A DNA stretch of 64,000 nt from Castellaniella denitrificans (lineage in GTDB: Bacteria > Pseudomonadota > Gammaproteobacteria > Burkholderiales > Burkholderiaceae_B): assembly GCF_042653765.1 (NCBI RefSeq), contig NZ_JBHSEZ010000029.1:124001-188000 (forward strand), given 5' to 3'. A program made the position numbers and the translations under genes. Under the pieces are notes generated by a model that saw nothing but the letters and a program-made list of their open reading frames with translations, was not told the DNA's origin and ran no database searches. Positions 26,195-33,654 of this stretch are shown piece after piece (within the stretch, counting starts at the first letter, position 1; every line of letters begins with the position of its first letter).

Positions 26195-27589
26195 CTATCC
26201 CAGACCGGCCAGCTGCTGCGTCAGGTAGGTGCTCAACGAGTTCATCTGCGCCATCGCGGCGTCCAGCGCGGTGAACTGCTGGCGATAGGTGTCCATCTGG
26301 GCGGAGATGCGGCTGGAAGTCTGGTCGTACTGCGCCTTCAGGTCATTCAGCATGTCGTTGGCGCCGGCAGTGGCCGATGAAAACGACCCGCCGCTTTGCA
26401 GGAGATTGGTCGTCAGGGTCTGGAAGGCGCCGCCGATGCCGGCCGATCCGCCCAGGAGGCTCTGGACGTCCGCGGGATCGCTGGCGAGCAGGCCGGACAG
26501 GGTGTCGGCATTCAGCGATAGCTGCCCGCTGGTGGGATCGGTGCTCAGGCCGAGGTTGAACAGGGAGCCGATGGCGCCGCCCGGGACGGGCGTGTCGAGC
26601 GCGTCAAACAGCCGTTCCTGGACTTCCAGGGCGAGCGGGTCGCCCGTGAGGGGGCTGCCGGTCTGGGTCGTGGTGTCGTAGGCGGTCAGCGACTGCAGGG
26701 TCGACAGCACGCTGTTGTATGCCGTCACCAGGCCTTGCGCGGCCTGTATCGTCTGCGCGTCGTCGTGGGTGAGGGAGAGCGTGGCAGGCGATGTGTCCAC
26801 CGCGTCCAGGTCGAGCGTGACGCCCGTCACCGCGTTGTCCACCGTGTTGCTCTGGCTGGTGATGGCGATCCCGTCGATGTGCAGCAGGGCGTTGCTGGCC
26901 GGGTTTTCGGTGACGCTCGAACCGGCGCCCTGGGTGAAGCCCAGGATGCCCTGCAGGCTGGCGTTGTCGCTGCCGATGCTGGCGACCGCCGCCTGGGTGC
27001 CGGTCTGCCGGGCGATGAGCAGCAGGTGATAGGGGCTGCCCGAGCCGTCGTTGATGATCGTGGCCGATACGCCGAGCGAAGCATCCGCGTTGATGGCGCT
27101 GGCCAGGCCGCTGAGCGAAGTGTCCTTGCCCGTGAGGTCGAGCGCGTGGCTCGTGCCGTCGGCCAGGGTGAAGGTGATCGTGCCGCCCGTGCCGTTGCTG
27201 GCGGTGCGGCTGGCTTGTCCGGCGCTCACCAGTGTCTGCGCGCTCGCCAGCTGGTCGACCGAGATGCTGTATTGCCCGGCGATGGCTCCGCTGCCGACGC
27301 TGGCCGTGAAGGCGGGACTGCTGACGCTGGCCTGCAGCGTGTCGAAGGCGGACGCGTCGGCCAGTGCCTGCGCGGCGGTCTGCAGGCCGCCGAGGGCGCC
27401 TTGCAGCTTGCCGTAGGCCGACAGGGTAGCGTTGAGCGAGTCTTCCTGGTTCTGGATGGGCTGCAAGGCCGCGTCTTCGCCGGTTTCCAGTTGTTCGAGG
27501 AGGGTGCCGAGCGGCAGGCCCGAGCCGACGCCCAGCGACGAAATCGTGGAGACATCAGAGGAACCGGCTGAAATTGCGGACAAGGCCAT
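26195..27589 (-). CDS. fliD: Flagellar hook-associated protein 2 (FliD, filament cap)
   Basis: This 464-residue protein matches FliD. The N-terminal FliD_N domain (about 15-110) starts with the typical ISSLGVGSGLPLGTLLEQL and is predicted coiled coil. A variable Ser/Thr/Gly-rich middle is followed by the FliD_C domain (about 230-455), ending in a coiled coil with MAQMNSLSTYLTQQLAGL. It has no Cys and no signal peptide, as expected for flagellar type III export. CGGAG precedes the ATG. It stands alone between pnp and a quinone oxidoreductase, with no fliC, fliS or other flagellar gene in the window, which is unusual. Confidence 0.88.
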   Translation of the reverse strand: MALSAISAGSSDVSTISSLGVGSGLPLGTLLEQLETGEDAALQPIQNQEDSLNATLSAYGKLQGALGGLQTAAQALADASAFDTLQASVSSPAFTASVGSGAIAGQYSISVDQLASAQTLVSAGQASRTASNGTGGTITFTLADGTSHALDLTGKDTSLSGLASAINADASLGVSATIINDGSGSPYHLLLIARQTGTQAAVASIGSDNASLQGILGFTQGAGSSVTENPASNALLHIDGIAITSQSNTVDNAVTGVTLDLDAVDTSPATLSLTHDDAQTIQAAQGLVTAYNSVLSTLQSLTAYDTTTQTGSPLTGDPLALEVQERLFDALDTPVPGGAIGSLFNLGLSTDPTSGQLSLNADTLSGLLASDPADVQSLLGGSAGIGGAFQTLTTNLLQSGGSFSSATAGANDMLNDLKAQYDQTSSRISAQMDTYRQQFTALDAAMAQMNSLSTYLTQQLAGLG

Positions 27590-27695
27590 GATGAACTCCG
27601 GTGAGCGATTTCCCTACGACAGCCGCCCGGCGGAAAAGTTCAGTGATCCAATGGTAAATGAATGTTTCCGCCGGGCGGCGCCAGGCCGGGCTGCG

Positions 27696-28679
27696 TCAGC
27701 CTCCGGCGGTCAGCACGATCTTGCCGATCTGTTCGCCCGCGTCCATCATGGCGTGGGCGCGCGCGGCCTCGGACAGCGGGAAGGTCGCATGGATCGAGGG
27801 CCGCACCGCGCCGGATTCCAGCAGCGGCCAGACGCGCTCGCGCAGCGCCCGGGCGATGCGGGCCTTGAATTCCACGGGGCGCGTCCGTAGCGTCGAGCCC
27901 GTCACCGTCAGGCGGCGGCGCATCACCTGGCCGCAGTTCAGTGTTCCGCGCGCGCCGCCCAGGAGGGCGATCATCACCAGCCGGCCGTCGTCGGCCAGGG
28001 CTTCGATGTTGCGTTCCAGGTAGCCGCCCGCGACCATGTCCAGGATCACGTCCACGCCGCGTCCGTTCGTCAGCGCCTTGATTTCCGCGACGAAATCCTG
28101 CGCGTGGTAGTCGATGCCGCGCGTGCAGCCCAGCGCTTCGATGGCCCGAACGCGCTCGGCGCTGCCGGCCGTGGCGTAGACCGTGTGGCCGAAGGCGCGC
28201 GCCAGCGCGATCGCCGTCGTGCCGATACCGCTGGCGCCGCCGTGGACCAGCAGGGTCTCGCCGGGCGCCAGGGCGCCCCGGTCGAAGACGTTGCTCCAGA
28301 CCGTGAAATAGGTTTCCGGCAGCGCGGCGGCCTCGACCGTGGACAGGCCGGCCGGCACGGGCAGGCACTGCGCGGCGGGCGCCGCGCAGAATTGCGCGTA
28401 GCCGCCGCCGGCCACCAGGGCGCAGACGGTGTCGCCCAGCTTGAATCCGGCGGCTTCCGGCTCGCCGCCGACGATGCGGCCGGCGACCTCCAGGCCGGGC
28501 AGGTCGGACGCGCCGGCGGGGGGCGGATAGCTGCCCTGGCGCTGGAAGACGTCGGGCCGGTTGACCCCGGCGGCCTCGACTTCGATCAGGACCTCGCCGG
28601 GGCCGGGCACGGGGGTGGGGCGGTCCGTCGGACGCAGGACTTCGGGGCCGCCCGGCGCAGTGATTTCAATGGCTTGCAT
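27696..28679 (-). CDS. NAD(P)H quinone oxidoreductase (zinc-independent MDR, PIG3-like)
   Basis: A 327-residue medium-chain dehydrogenase/reductase. It has a GroES-like N-terminal domain (about 25-110, GVNRPDVFQRQGSYP) and a Rossmann domain with the nucleotide-binding HGGASGIGTTAIALARAFG (about 140-158). Zinc-ligand Cys and His residues of alcohol dehydrogenases are absent, so it belongs with quinone oxidoreductases such as TP53I3/Qor. AAGGAG lies 8 bases before the ATG at 28679, which is preferred over an upstream in-frame ATG at 28709. Its position after pnp is known from Bordetella relatives. Confidence 0.9.
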   Translation of the reverse strand: MQAIEITAPGGPEVLRPTDRPTPVPGPGEVLIEVEAAGVNRPDVFQRQGSYPPPAGASDLPGLEVAGRIVGGEPEAAGFKLGDTVCALVAGGGYAQFCAAPAAQCLPVPAGLSTVEAAALPETYFTVWSNVFDRGALAPGETLLVHGGASGIGTTAIALARAFGHTVYATAGSAERVRAIEALGCTRGIDYHAQDFVAEIKALTNGRGVDVILDMVAGGYLERNIEALADDGRLVMIALLGGARGTLNCGQVMRRRLTVTGSTLRTRPVEFKARIARALRERVWPLLESGAVRPSIHATFPLSEAARAHAMMDAGEQIGKIVLTAGG

Positions 28680-28736
28680 GTGGCGCTCCTTCGGATGTGC
28701 AAGCGGCATTATGCGCTACACTTTCGTTCTTCATGC

Positions 28737-28826
28737 GGAAGCGTGCCAGAGCGGTTGAATGGACCGGTCTTGAAAACCGGCGATGGGGCGACCCATCCGT
28801 GAGTTCGAATCTCACCGCTTCCGCCA
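28737..28826 (+). tRNA. tRNA-Ser(UGA)
   Basis: Complete class II tRNA of 90 nucleotides with encoded CCA. The acceptor stem GGAAGCG pairs with CGCTTCC, the anticodon TGA is at 28771-28773, there is a long variable arm, and the T-arm contains GTTCGAATC. G73 discriminator and the extra arm identify it as a serine tRNA. It lies between the oxidoreductase gene (opposite strand) and the PLP enzyme. Confidence 0.96.
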
Positions 28827-28874
28827 TCCGCGTTCGGGCGGCCCCGTCGCCCCACGGGCCAGGGAAGCCACGAC

Positions 28875-29978
28875 ATGGACCACTGCATCAAGGGGCGCAG
28901 CGCGCTGACGCCGGAAGACCGGGACTGGACGCGCCAGGCCATCCGCATCCTCGAGGCCGACGGCCGGCGCTCCGCCGACACGCACCTGGTGAAGCCGGAC
29001 TTTCCGGGGCTGCGCGGCATCGACATCTATTTCAAGGACGAGAGCACGCACCCGACCGGCAGCCTCAAGCACCGCCTGGCGCGTTCCCTGTTCCTGTACG
29101 GCATCTGCAACGGCCGCATCCGCGAGAACACGCTTCTGGTCGAGGCCTCGTCCGGCTCGACGGCCGTGTCGGAAGCCTATTTCGCCCGCCTGCTGGGCCT
29201 GTCCTTCGTCGCCGTGATGACGCGTTCGACCAGCCGGCAGAAGGTCGAGGCGATCGAGCGCTTCGGCGGACGCTGCCATTTCGTCGATCATGCCCGGGAA
29301 GTCTACGGCGCGGCCCAGGCCATCGCCGACGAGGCGGGCGGCTACTACCTGGACCAGTTCACGCACGCCGAGCGCGCCACGGACTGGCGCGGCAACAACA
29401 ACATCGCGGAAAGCATCTTCCGCCAGATGTCGGGCGAATTCCACGCCGTCCCCGAGTGGGTGGTCATGAGCGCCGGCACCGGGGGAACCTCCGCCACGCT
29501 CGGGCGCTTCATCCGCTACCGCAACCTGGACACCCGGCTGTGCGTGGTCGACGTCGAGGGCTCCGCCTTCTACGAGGCCTGGCAGAGCGGCGACATGAAC
29601 ATCACGGCGACGGGTTCGCGCATCGAAGGGATCGGGCGCCCGCGCGTCGAGCCTTCCTTCATTCCGACGGTCATCGACGAAATGATCCGCGTCCCCGACG
29701 AAGCCTCGATCGCGGCGGCGCACGTGCTGTCCGACCGGCTGTTTCGCCGCGTGGGCGGTTCGACGGGAACGAATTTCATGGGCGTGCTGTGCATGGCGTC
29801 GCTCATGCGGCGGCAGGGGCGGACCGGATCCCTGGTCACCCTGATCTGCGACAGCGGCGACCGGTACGCGACGAGCTATTATGATGAAACCTGGCTGCGT
29901 TCGCAGCGACTGGACATCGGCGGATGGCGCGAGCGGATCGAGCACTTTCTGGACACCGGGGAGGGAAGCCTCCTGTGA
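28875..29978 (+). CDS. PLP-dependent cysteine synthase-family enzyme (Cds1-like)
   Basis: This 367-residue fold-type II PLP enzyme has the Schiff-base Lys65 in TGSLKHRLA, a substrate loop EASSGSTAVSEAY near 93-105 and the phosphate-binding SAGTGGTSATLG near 197-208. It resembles the Cds1 group of cysteine desulfhydrases more than CysK or CysM, because of its length and the RSTSRQKVEAIERFGGRCHFVD block. Both cysteine synthesis and cysteine breakdown to H2S are possible. AGGGAAG precedes the ATG. The next gene starts inside its stop, so it is cotranslated with a diguanylate cyclase. Confidence 0.82.
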   Translation: MDHCIKGRSALTPEDRDWTRQAIRILEADGRRSADTHLVKPDFPGLRGIDIYFKDESTHPTGSLKHRLARSLFLYGICNGRIRENTLLVEASSGSTAVSEAYFARLLGLSFVAVMTRSTSRQKVEAIERFGGRCHFVDHAREVYGAAQAIADEAGGYYLDQFTHAERATDWRGNNNIAESIFRQMSGEFHAVPEWVVMSAGTGGTSATLGRFIRYRNLDTRLCVVDVEGSAFYEAWQSGDMNITATGSRIEGIGRPRVEPSFIPTVIDEMIRVPDEASIAAAHVLSDRLFRRVGGSTGTNFMGVLCMASLMRRQGRTGSLVTLICDSGDRYATSYYDETWLRSQRLDIGGWRERIEHFLDTGEGSLL

Positions 29979-31531
29979 GCCGGCGATCGGCGGCCGCCAT
30001 TCTGGGGCTGCTGATGTGGGGCCTGTCGCCGGGCCCCGCGCCGGCCGCCCAGGCCATGGACTGCGCCGGCGCGCGGTACGTGCGCCTGAATGAACCCGTC
30101 GTCGTCGCCCCCGAGGCACTGGCCGAATTCCGCGCCTTGCCGCCCCTGCGCGTGCTGGCCCTGGACGCGCCGCCCATGGTGCGCCGCGATGCGGACCGTG
30201 GCGTCTATTCCGGCATCGGCATCGATGTCTGGTGCTTCATCGCCGGCCGGCTCGGGCTGCGCTATGAACTCGTGCCGGAGCGGGGCCTGACCGTGGCGGG
30301 GAAGATCGGCCAGGTCCAGACGGACGGCGCCGACGTCCTGATTCCGCTCAGCCTGCGGCCGGACCGCGCGCGGCACGGCCTGTTCACCCGGCCTTATTAC
30401 GAGAGCCGCTACGCCGTCATCGCCCGCAAGGGGTGGCAGTCGCCGATCTACCGGATGGCCGACCTGGCGCACTACCGCGTCGGCGTCGTGCATGGCGTCG
30501 CGTTCGAGCCCATCCTCCGGGATCTCGTGCCGGCGGGGCAGTTGCGGACCTACGACCAGGCCTCCAGCGACGGCCTGTTCCAGGCCCTGCGCGAGGGCGA
30601 GATCGACGTGGCGGTGTTCAACAAGAGCATTTTCACGGAGAAGCGCTACAGCCGTGAATACTTCGATCTCGAGATCGTGCTGGTCCTGCAGGAATACCCG
30701 CGCGCCTACCGGTTCTACGTCAGCGACACGCCCGTGCATCGCCGCCTGGTGCGGGCCTTCGACAGCTACCTCGCGGCGCTGGACGTGTCGGAGTCCGTCG
30801 CGCGGCACGAAGAGGGCGAGGGCCAGCTCATCGAGCGCTATGTGGCCCAGCGCAGCCAGCGGGTCCTGCTGCAGGTCGCCGGCGGAGCCGCCGCGCTTCT
30901 GGCCCTGGCGTTCTTCCTGGCCCTGCGCCGCTACCGCCGGCTGTCCCGCCTGCTGGCCGAGCGCAACCAGCACATCCTGCAACAGCAGGAGGCCTTGCAG
31001 GCCGCCAACCTGGAACTGGAAAAGCAGAACCAGACCGACAGCCTGACCCACCTGGCCAATCGCCGCCATTTCGACCAGACGCTGGCGCGCGAGCACGCGC
31101 GCTGGCGGCGCACGGGATCGCCCCTGAGCCTGATGATGCTGGACGTGGATCATTTCAAGAGCGTGAACGATCACTTCGGCCATCAGGCCGGCGACGATTA
31201 CCTGTCCGCCATCGCCCGGGCGATGCGCGGCAACGTGGTCCGGCCCGCCGACCTGATGGCGCGCTACGGCGGCGAGGAGTTCGCCTGCCTGCTGCCCGAC
31301 ACCGGGTCCGAGGCCGCCCGGGCCGTGGCCGAGCGCATCCGCGAGTCGGTGGCGCGGCTCGAACTGCCGAACCCGCGGGCGGGCGTTCCCCATGTGAGCG
31401 TGAGCATTGGCATCGCCACCCTGGAAGGCGGGCATGCCGGCGTGCAGGAATTCCTGGCCGGCGCCGATGCGCAACTGTACGCCGCCAAGCGGGCGGGGCG
31501 GAACCGGATCCACGCCACCGTGCTGGACTGA
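29975..31531 (+). CDS. Membrane diguanylate cyclase with periplasmic solute-binding sensor
   Basis: A 518-residue protein. It has an N-terminal signal or anchor (about 1-23), a periplasmic SBP_bac_3-like amino-acid-binding domain (about 55-285), a transmembrane helix near 297-318, a short coiled coil, and a C-terminal GGDEF domain (about 350-515). The catalytic GGEEF is near residue 432, with the inhibitory RxxD (RPAD) five residues before it, so it should make c-di-GMP under product control. The start is GTG at 29975, overlapping the upstream stop (GTGA) with GGGGAGGG before it. The coupling suggests it senses an amino acid handled by the upstream PLP enzyme; that is inference. Confidence 0.88.
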   Translation: MSRRSAAAILGLLMWGLSPGPAPAAQAMDCAGARYVRLNEPVVVAPEALAEFRALPPLRVLALDAPPMVRRDADRGVYSGIGIDVWCFIAGRLGLRYELVPERGLTVAGKIGQVQTDGADVLIPLSLRPDRARHGLFTRPYYESRYAVIARKGWQSPIYRMADLAHYRVGVVHGVAFEPILRDLVPAGQLRTYDQASSDGLFQALREGEIDVAVFNKSIFTEKRYSREYFDLEIVLVLQEYPRAYRFYVSDTPVHRRLVRAFDSYLAALDVSESVARHEEGEGQLIERYVAQRSQRVLLQVAGGAAALLALAFFLALRRYRRLSRLLAERNQHILQQQEALQAANLELEKQNQTDSLTHLANRRHFDQTLAREHARWRRTGSPLSLMMLDVDHFKSVNDHFGHQAGDDYLSAIARAMRGNVVRPADLMARYGGEEFACLLPDTGSEAARAVAERIRESVARLELPNPRAGVPHVSVSIGIATLEGGHAGVQEFLAGADAQLYAAKRAGRNRIHATVLD

Positions 31532-31567
31532 GCCGCTTTCACCGCCGGGGCGTTCGGCCCTTTTCGG

Positions 31568-31573
31568 TACAAT
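31568..31573 (+). promoter_or_regulatory. -10 element upstream of the tRNA-Leu region
   Basis: TACAAT lies 15 bases before the left tRNA-Leu half. No good -35 is seen. It is the most likely native promoter of the original tRNA-Leu gene and may now drive a transcript through both the half and the complete copy. Confidence 0.5.
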
Positions 31574-31588
31574 GCCGCATCACATCAC

Positions 31589-31629
31589 GCCCGAGTGGTG
31601 AAATCGGTAGACACAAGGGACTTAAAATC
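31589..31629 (+). pseudogene. Partial tRNA-Leu(UAA), 5' half without intron
   Basis: These 41 bases equal the first 41 bases of the spliced tRNA-Leu(UAA) encoded at 31792-32108. They run across the point where that gene is interrupted by an intron (ACTT followed directly by AAAATC). After 31629 the sequence no longer follows the tRNA, so no anticodon stem closure, variable arm or T-arm is possible. It is a relic of an intronless gene or an attachment-site duplication. Confidence 0.85.
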
Positions 31630-31791
31630 TGTTTTGTCAAGTCCTTTCTGCTAGAACTACTGAGCCAGAAGGTCAATAGTGACAACGGTTTGCGGACATC
31701 CGAGCCGTAGCTTTGCAGCTAGGCTTGACGGCCAGGGGCCAGCTAGGCGCCAGTAGATGGAGGTAGGTGTTTTCGGTGCGTTGAGCACTAC
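31630..31791. other. Spacer between tRNA-Leu half and complete tRNA-Leu
   Basis: These 162 bases have no credible ORF and no terminal inverted repeats. A TTGACG at 31725-31730 could be a -35 box, but no good -10 follows at the right distance. Base composition is lower in GC than the flanking genes. It may be the remnant of a mobile element that used the tRNA as integration site. Confidence 0.4.
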
Positions 31792-32108
31792 GCCCGAGTG
31801 GTGAAATCGGTAGACACAAGGGACTTGAACAATTTGAGCCTTCGGGGGGAAACGCCCGAAGTGAAGCCCGTCAAAGTCGGCGAACGCCCTGGATGCTCTT
31901 GCACCCGAGCCAACGCCGAGCCAAGCCCAAGCTGCCGTTTGGGAAGGTGTAGAGAGCAGACGGCGGGCACCTACGGTCGCAAGGCTATGGTGAAGGCGTG
32001 CTCCAGACCACGAACGCCCTGCGTTGAGCAGGGCGGCGGCGAAAGTCGAAGTGGTAAGAAAATCCCTCGCCGAAAGGCGTGCCGGTTCGATTCCGGCCTC
32101 GGGCACCA
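31792..32108 (+). tRNA. tRNA-Leu(UAA), interrupted by a group I intron
   Basis: The exons are 31792-31826 and 32059-32108. Joined, they give an 85-nt leucine tRNA. Acceptor GCCCGAG pairs with CTCGGGC, the A73 discriminator is followed by encoded CCA, the anticodon stem AGGGA/TCCCT carries anticodon TAA, the variable arm is CGCC/GGCG, and the T-loop is TTCGATT. The intron lies between anticodon bases U34 and A35, the same site as the cyanobacterial and plastid trnL intron. The gene abuts the conjugative element: its terminator overlaps the last element gene. Confidence 0.92.
31827..32058 (+). ncRNA. Group I intron (Azoarcus-like) in tRNA-Leu(UAA)
   Basis: The intron is 232 nt. The exon end CTT pairs with an internal GAG guide (31836-31838), giving the U-G pair expected at a group I 5' splice site. 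The intron ends in G. Core segments read CAACGCCGAGCCAAGC (P4/J region), AAGGTGTAGAGAGCAGACGGC, AAGGCTATGGTGAAGGCG and GTGCTCCAGA (P7/P3 strands). They match the Azoarcus tRNA-Ile intron very closely from memory. AGAGCA and the GTGCTC strand can form P7. There is no ORF for a homing endonuclease. It should self-splice; this is predicted, not shown. Confidence 0.88.
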
Positions 32109-32114
32109 ATCCAG

Positions 32115-32145
32115 AGCCGCCCCTGTTCACGCAGGGGCGGCTTTT
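32115..32145 (+). terminator. Terminator of tRNA-Leu, overlapping the DUF2274 gene
   Basis: AGCCGCCCCTG (32115-32125) pairs with CAGGGGCGGCT (32132-32142), followed by TTTT. It starts seven bases after the encoded CCA. The same bases encode the last residues of the convergent DUF2274 protein on the minus strand. Confidence 0.85.
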
Positions 32146-32369
32146 CCGCTTTTGGGCTGTGTGCGCTTGAAGCCTCGATCCCCCGCCATGAACGCCTCCA
32201 GCATGTGCGGGATCAGCTTCTCTGCATCGACTGCTTCACCATACGCCTGCGCGTGCAGCGCGGCGTAGCGATCGAGGTCAGCTTTCAGGCTGGCAGGACA
32301 CGCGAAGGTCAGCTTGACGTTCTCGGTCTTGGGCAGCGGCCCGAGCCGCAGCTTCTTGGTCGTACTCAT
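32127..32369 (-). CDS. DUF2274 protein of the conjugation operon
   Basis: This 80-residue protein of the DUF2274 family is commonly encoded after trbI in Tn4371-type elements. It has a ribbon-helix-helix-like central part (VKLTFACPASLKADLDRYAALHAQ), suggesting DNA binding. The start overlaps trbI by 4 bases (ATGA). It is the last element gene before the tRNA-Leu, and its C-terminal codons overlap the tRNA terminator. Function is unknown. Confidence 0.82.
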   Translation of the reverse strand: MSTTKKLRLGPLPKTENVKLTFACPASLKADLDRYAALHAQAYGEAVDAEKLIPHMLEAFMAGDRGFKRTQPKSGKAAPA

Positions 32370-33652
32370 TGCGAAGCTCCCCGGTTGAAGAACAGAGGCT
32401 GGTACGGCCGCAGCACCAGATCCCGGTTGACAATGATCCGCACCGGCAGGCCCGGCCGTTCGGTCAGCGTCGGCTGGATGTTCATGTTGCGTCGGGTGAT
32501 CTCCTGGCCGACCTGATTGATGCTGTCCTGAGCGCTGTCACGCCCGGCGATGACGATGCGGTTGCCGTCCTGCCGGTTCTCCGGCGCGGCCAGTTCGGCA
32601 CCCACGCCCAGTAGCGTCGTCAGCGCCGCACCCGCGACGATGCGCTTCCAATGCCAGTCCACGTCATCTTCCAAGCCCGCGTAGCCGGCCGGGTCGGTGC
32701 CCACGAGGTTGTCGAGCGTCAGCGAGGACGTGTCGGGCAGGATGATCCGGTTCCACACCACCTGCACGCGGCTCTGTCCGTAGCTGACCTGGCTGTTGTA
32801 GCGCCCGAGGATGCGCGATCCCTGCGGGATCAGCAGGAACTTGCCCGTGGCCGTGTCAAAGACCGGCTCCGTCACCGTAGCGATCACGTCGCCCGGCAAG
32901 TCCGACTTGATGCCCGTCACCAGCGCGCCCGCGATCACGGTTCCGGCCATCACCTGATACGGCGACGCCGGCAGCGCCAGATTGCCGGAGTTGCGGGTTT
33001 CCGTAGAACCGGCTTTCAGGAACGCCTCTTTCTGGTCTTGCCGGTTCTGCACGGTCGTCGGGTCGGCGGGCTGGGCCGCCGTCGAGGCAGGCCCGGCAGC
33101 GAGAGGATCGAAGGCCGCGAGTGTGTTTGCAACACCAGGCGCACCCGGCGCAGCTTGCGCGACCGTGGTGGCGGCCTGGCCCTGGCCGCCCGAGCGGAAG
33201 AACACCGACGAGGCCGCCGCCGCGTCCGCCTCCTTGCGCAAGGCATCTTCGGGATCATGGCCTGGCGGCGAATAGCCCGGCGTCACCGGCTGCTGCGAAG
33301 CGACGATGGCCGGGCCAAGGTCGCCGGGCAACGGCGGCCCCAGCTCGGGCACATCGGGCGGCAAGGCTGGCGGCAGCTTCGAGTAATCCGTCGGCAGCGC
33401 ATCCAGTCCTTCGGACTTCGAGACGCGATCGACGTTGTAAAGCTCGGTTTGCTCGCCCGTACCGCGCCGCTGCGGTTGCAGCGACCAGATCGTGGCCCCA
33501 AGCACGGTGACCGACAGGCCGCCGACGAGGATGGCCAGCGTGCGCCGATTCAGGCGCGTGACCGGGCGCGGCTGGGCGCGCAGCGCCACCGCCTCCGGCG
33601 CAACCTTGCCCGCCTGCGGCGTGGCGAGGTCGGGGGTGTCATCCTGGCTCAT
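32366..33652 (-). CDS. trbI: Conjugal transfer protein TrbI (VirB10-like)
   Basis: A 428-residue channel protein of the type IV secretion core complex. It has a short cytoplasmic N-terminus, one transmembrane helix near 38-60, a Pro/Ala-rich periplasmic linker (about 90-215) and the conserved C-terminal TrbI/VirB10 beta-barrel domain (about 225-415, including PQGSRILGRYNSQVSYGQSR and the Asp-rich antenna region). It spans both membranes and contacts TrbF and TrbG. Two bases separate it from trbG. Confidence 0.95.
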   Translation of the reverse strand: MSQDDTPDLATPQAGKVAPEAVALRAQPRPVTRLNRRTLAILVGGLSVTVLGATIWSLQPQRRGTGEQTELYNVDRVSKSEGLDALPTDYSKLPPALPPDVPELGPPLPGDLGPAIVASQQPVTPGYSPPGHDPEDALRKEADAAAASSVFFRSGGQGQAATTVAQAAPGAPGVANTLAAFDPLAAGPASTAAQPADPTTVQNRQDQKEAFLKAGSTETRNSGNLALPASPYQVMAGTVIAGALVTGIKSDLPGDVIATVTEPVFDTATGKFLLIPQGSRILGRYNSQVSYGQSRVQVVWNRIILPDTSSLTLDNLVGTDPAGYAGLEDDVDWHWKRIVAGAALTTLLGVGAELAAPENRQDGNRIVIAGRDSAQDSINQVGQEITRRNMNIQPTLTERPGLPVRIIVNRDLVLRPYQPLFFNRGASQ

Positions 33653-33654
33653 GC

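Noticed and set aside
32115..32145. CRISPR-like or repeat array near tRNA-Leu
   Set aside because: Only a single terminator hairpin is present. No regularly spaced repeats of CRISPR type were found anywhere in the window.
31798..32268. Long plus-strand ORF across the tRNA-Leu region
   Set aside because: It runs through the tRNA exons, the group I intron and the antisense of the DUF2274 gene; it has no domain and is best explained as chance.
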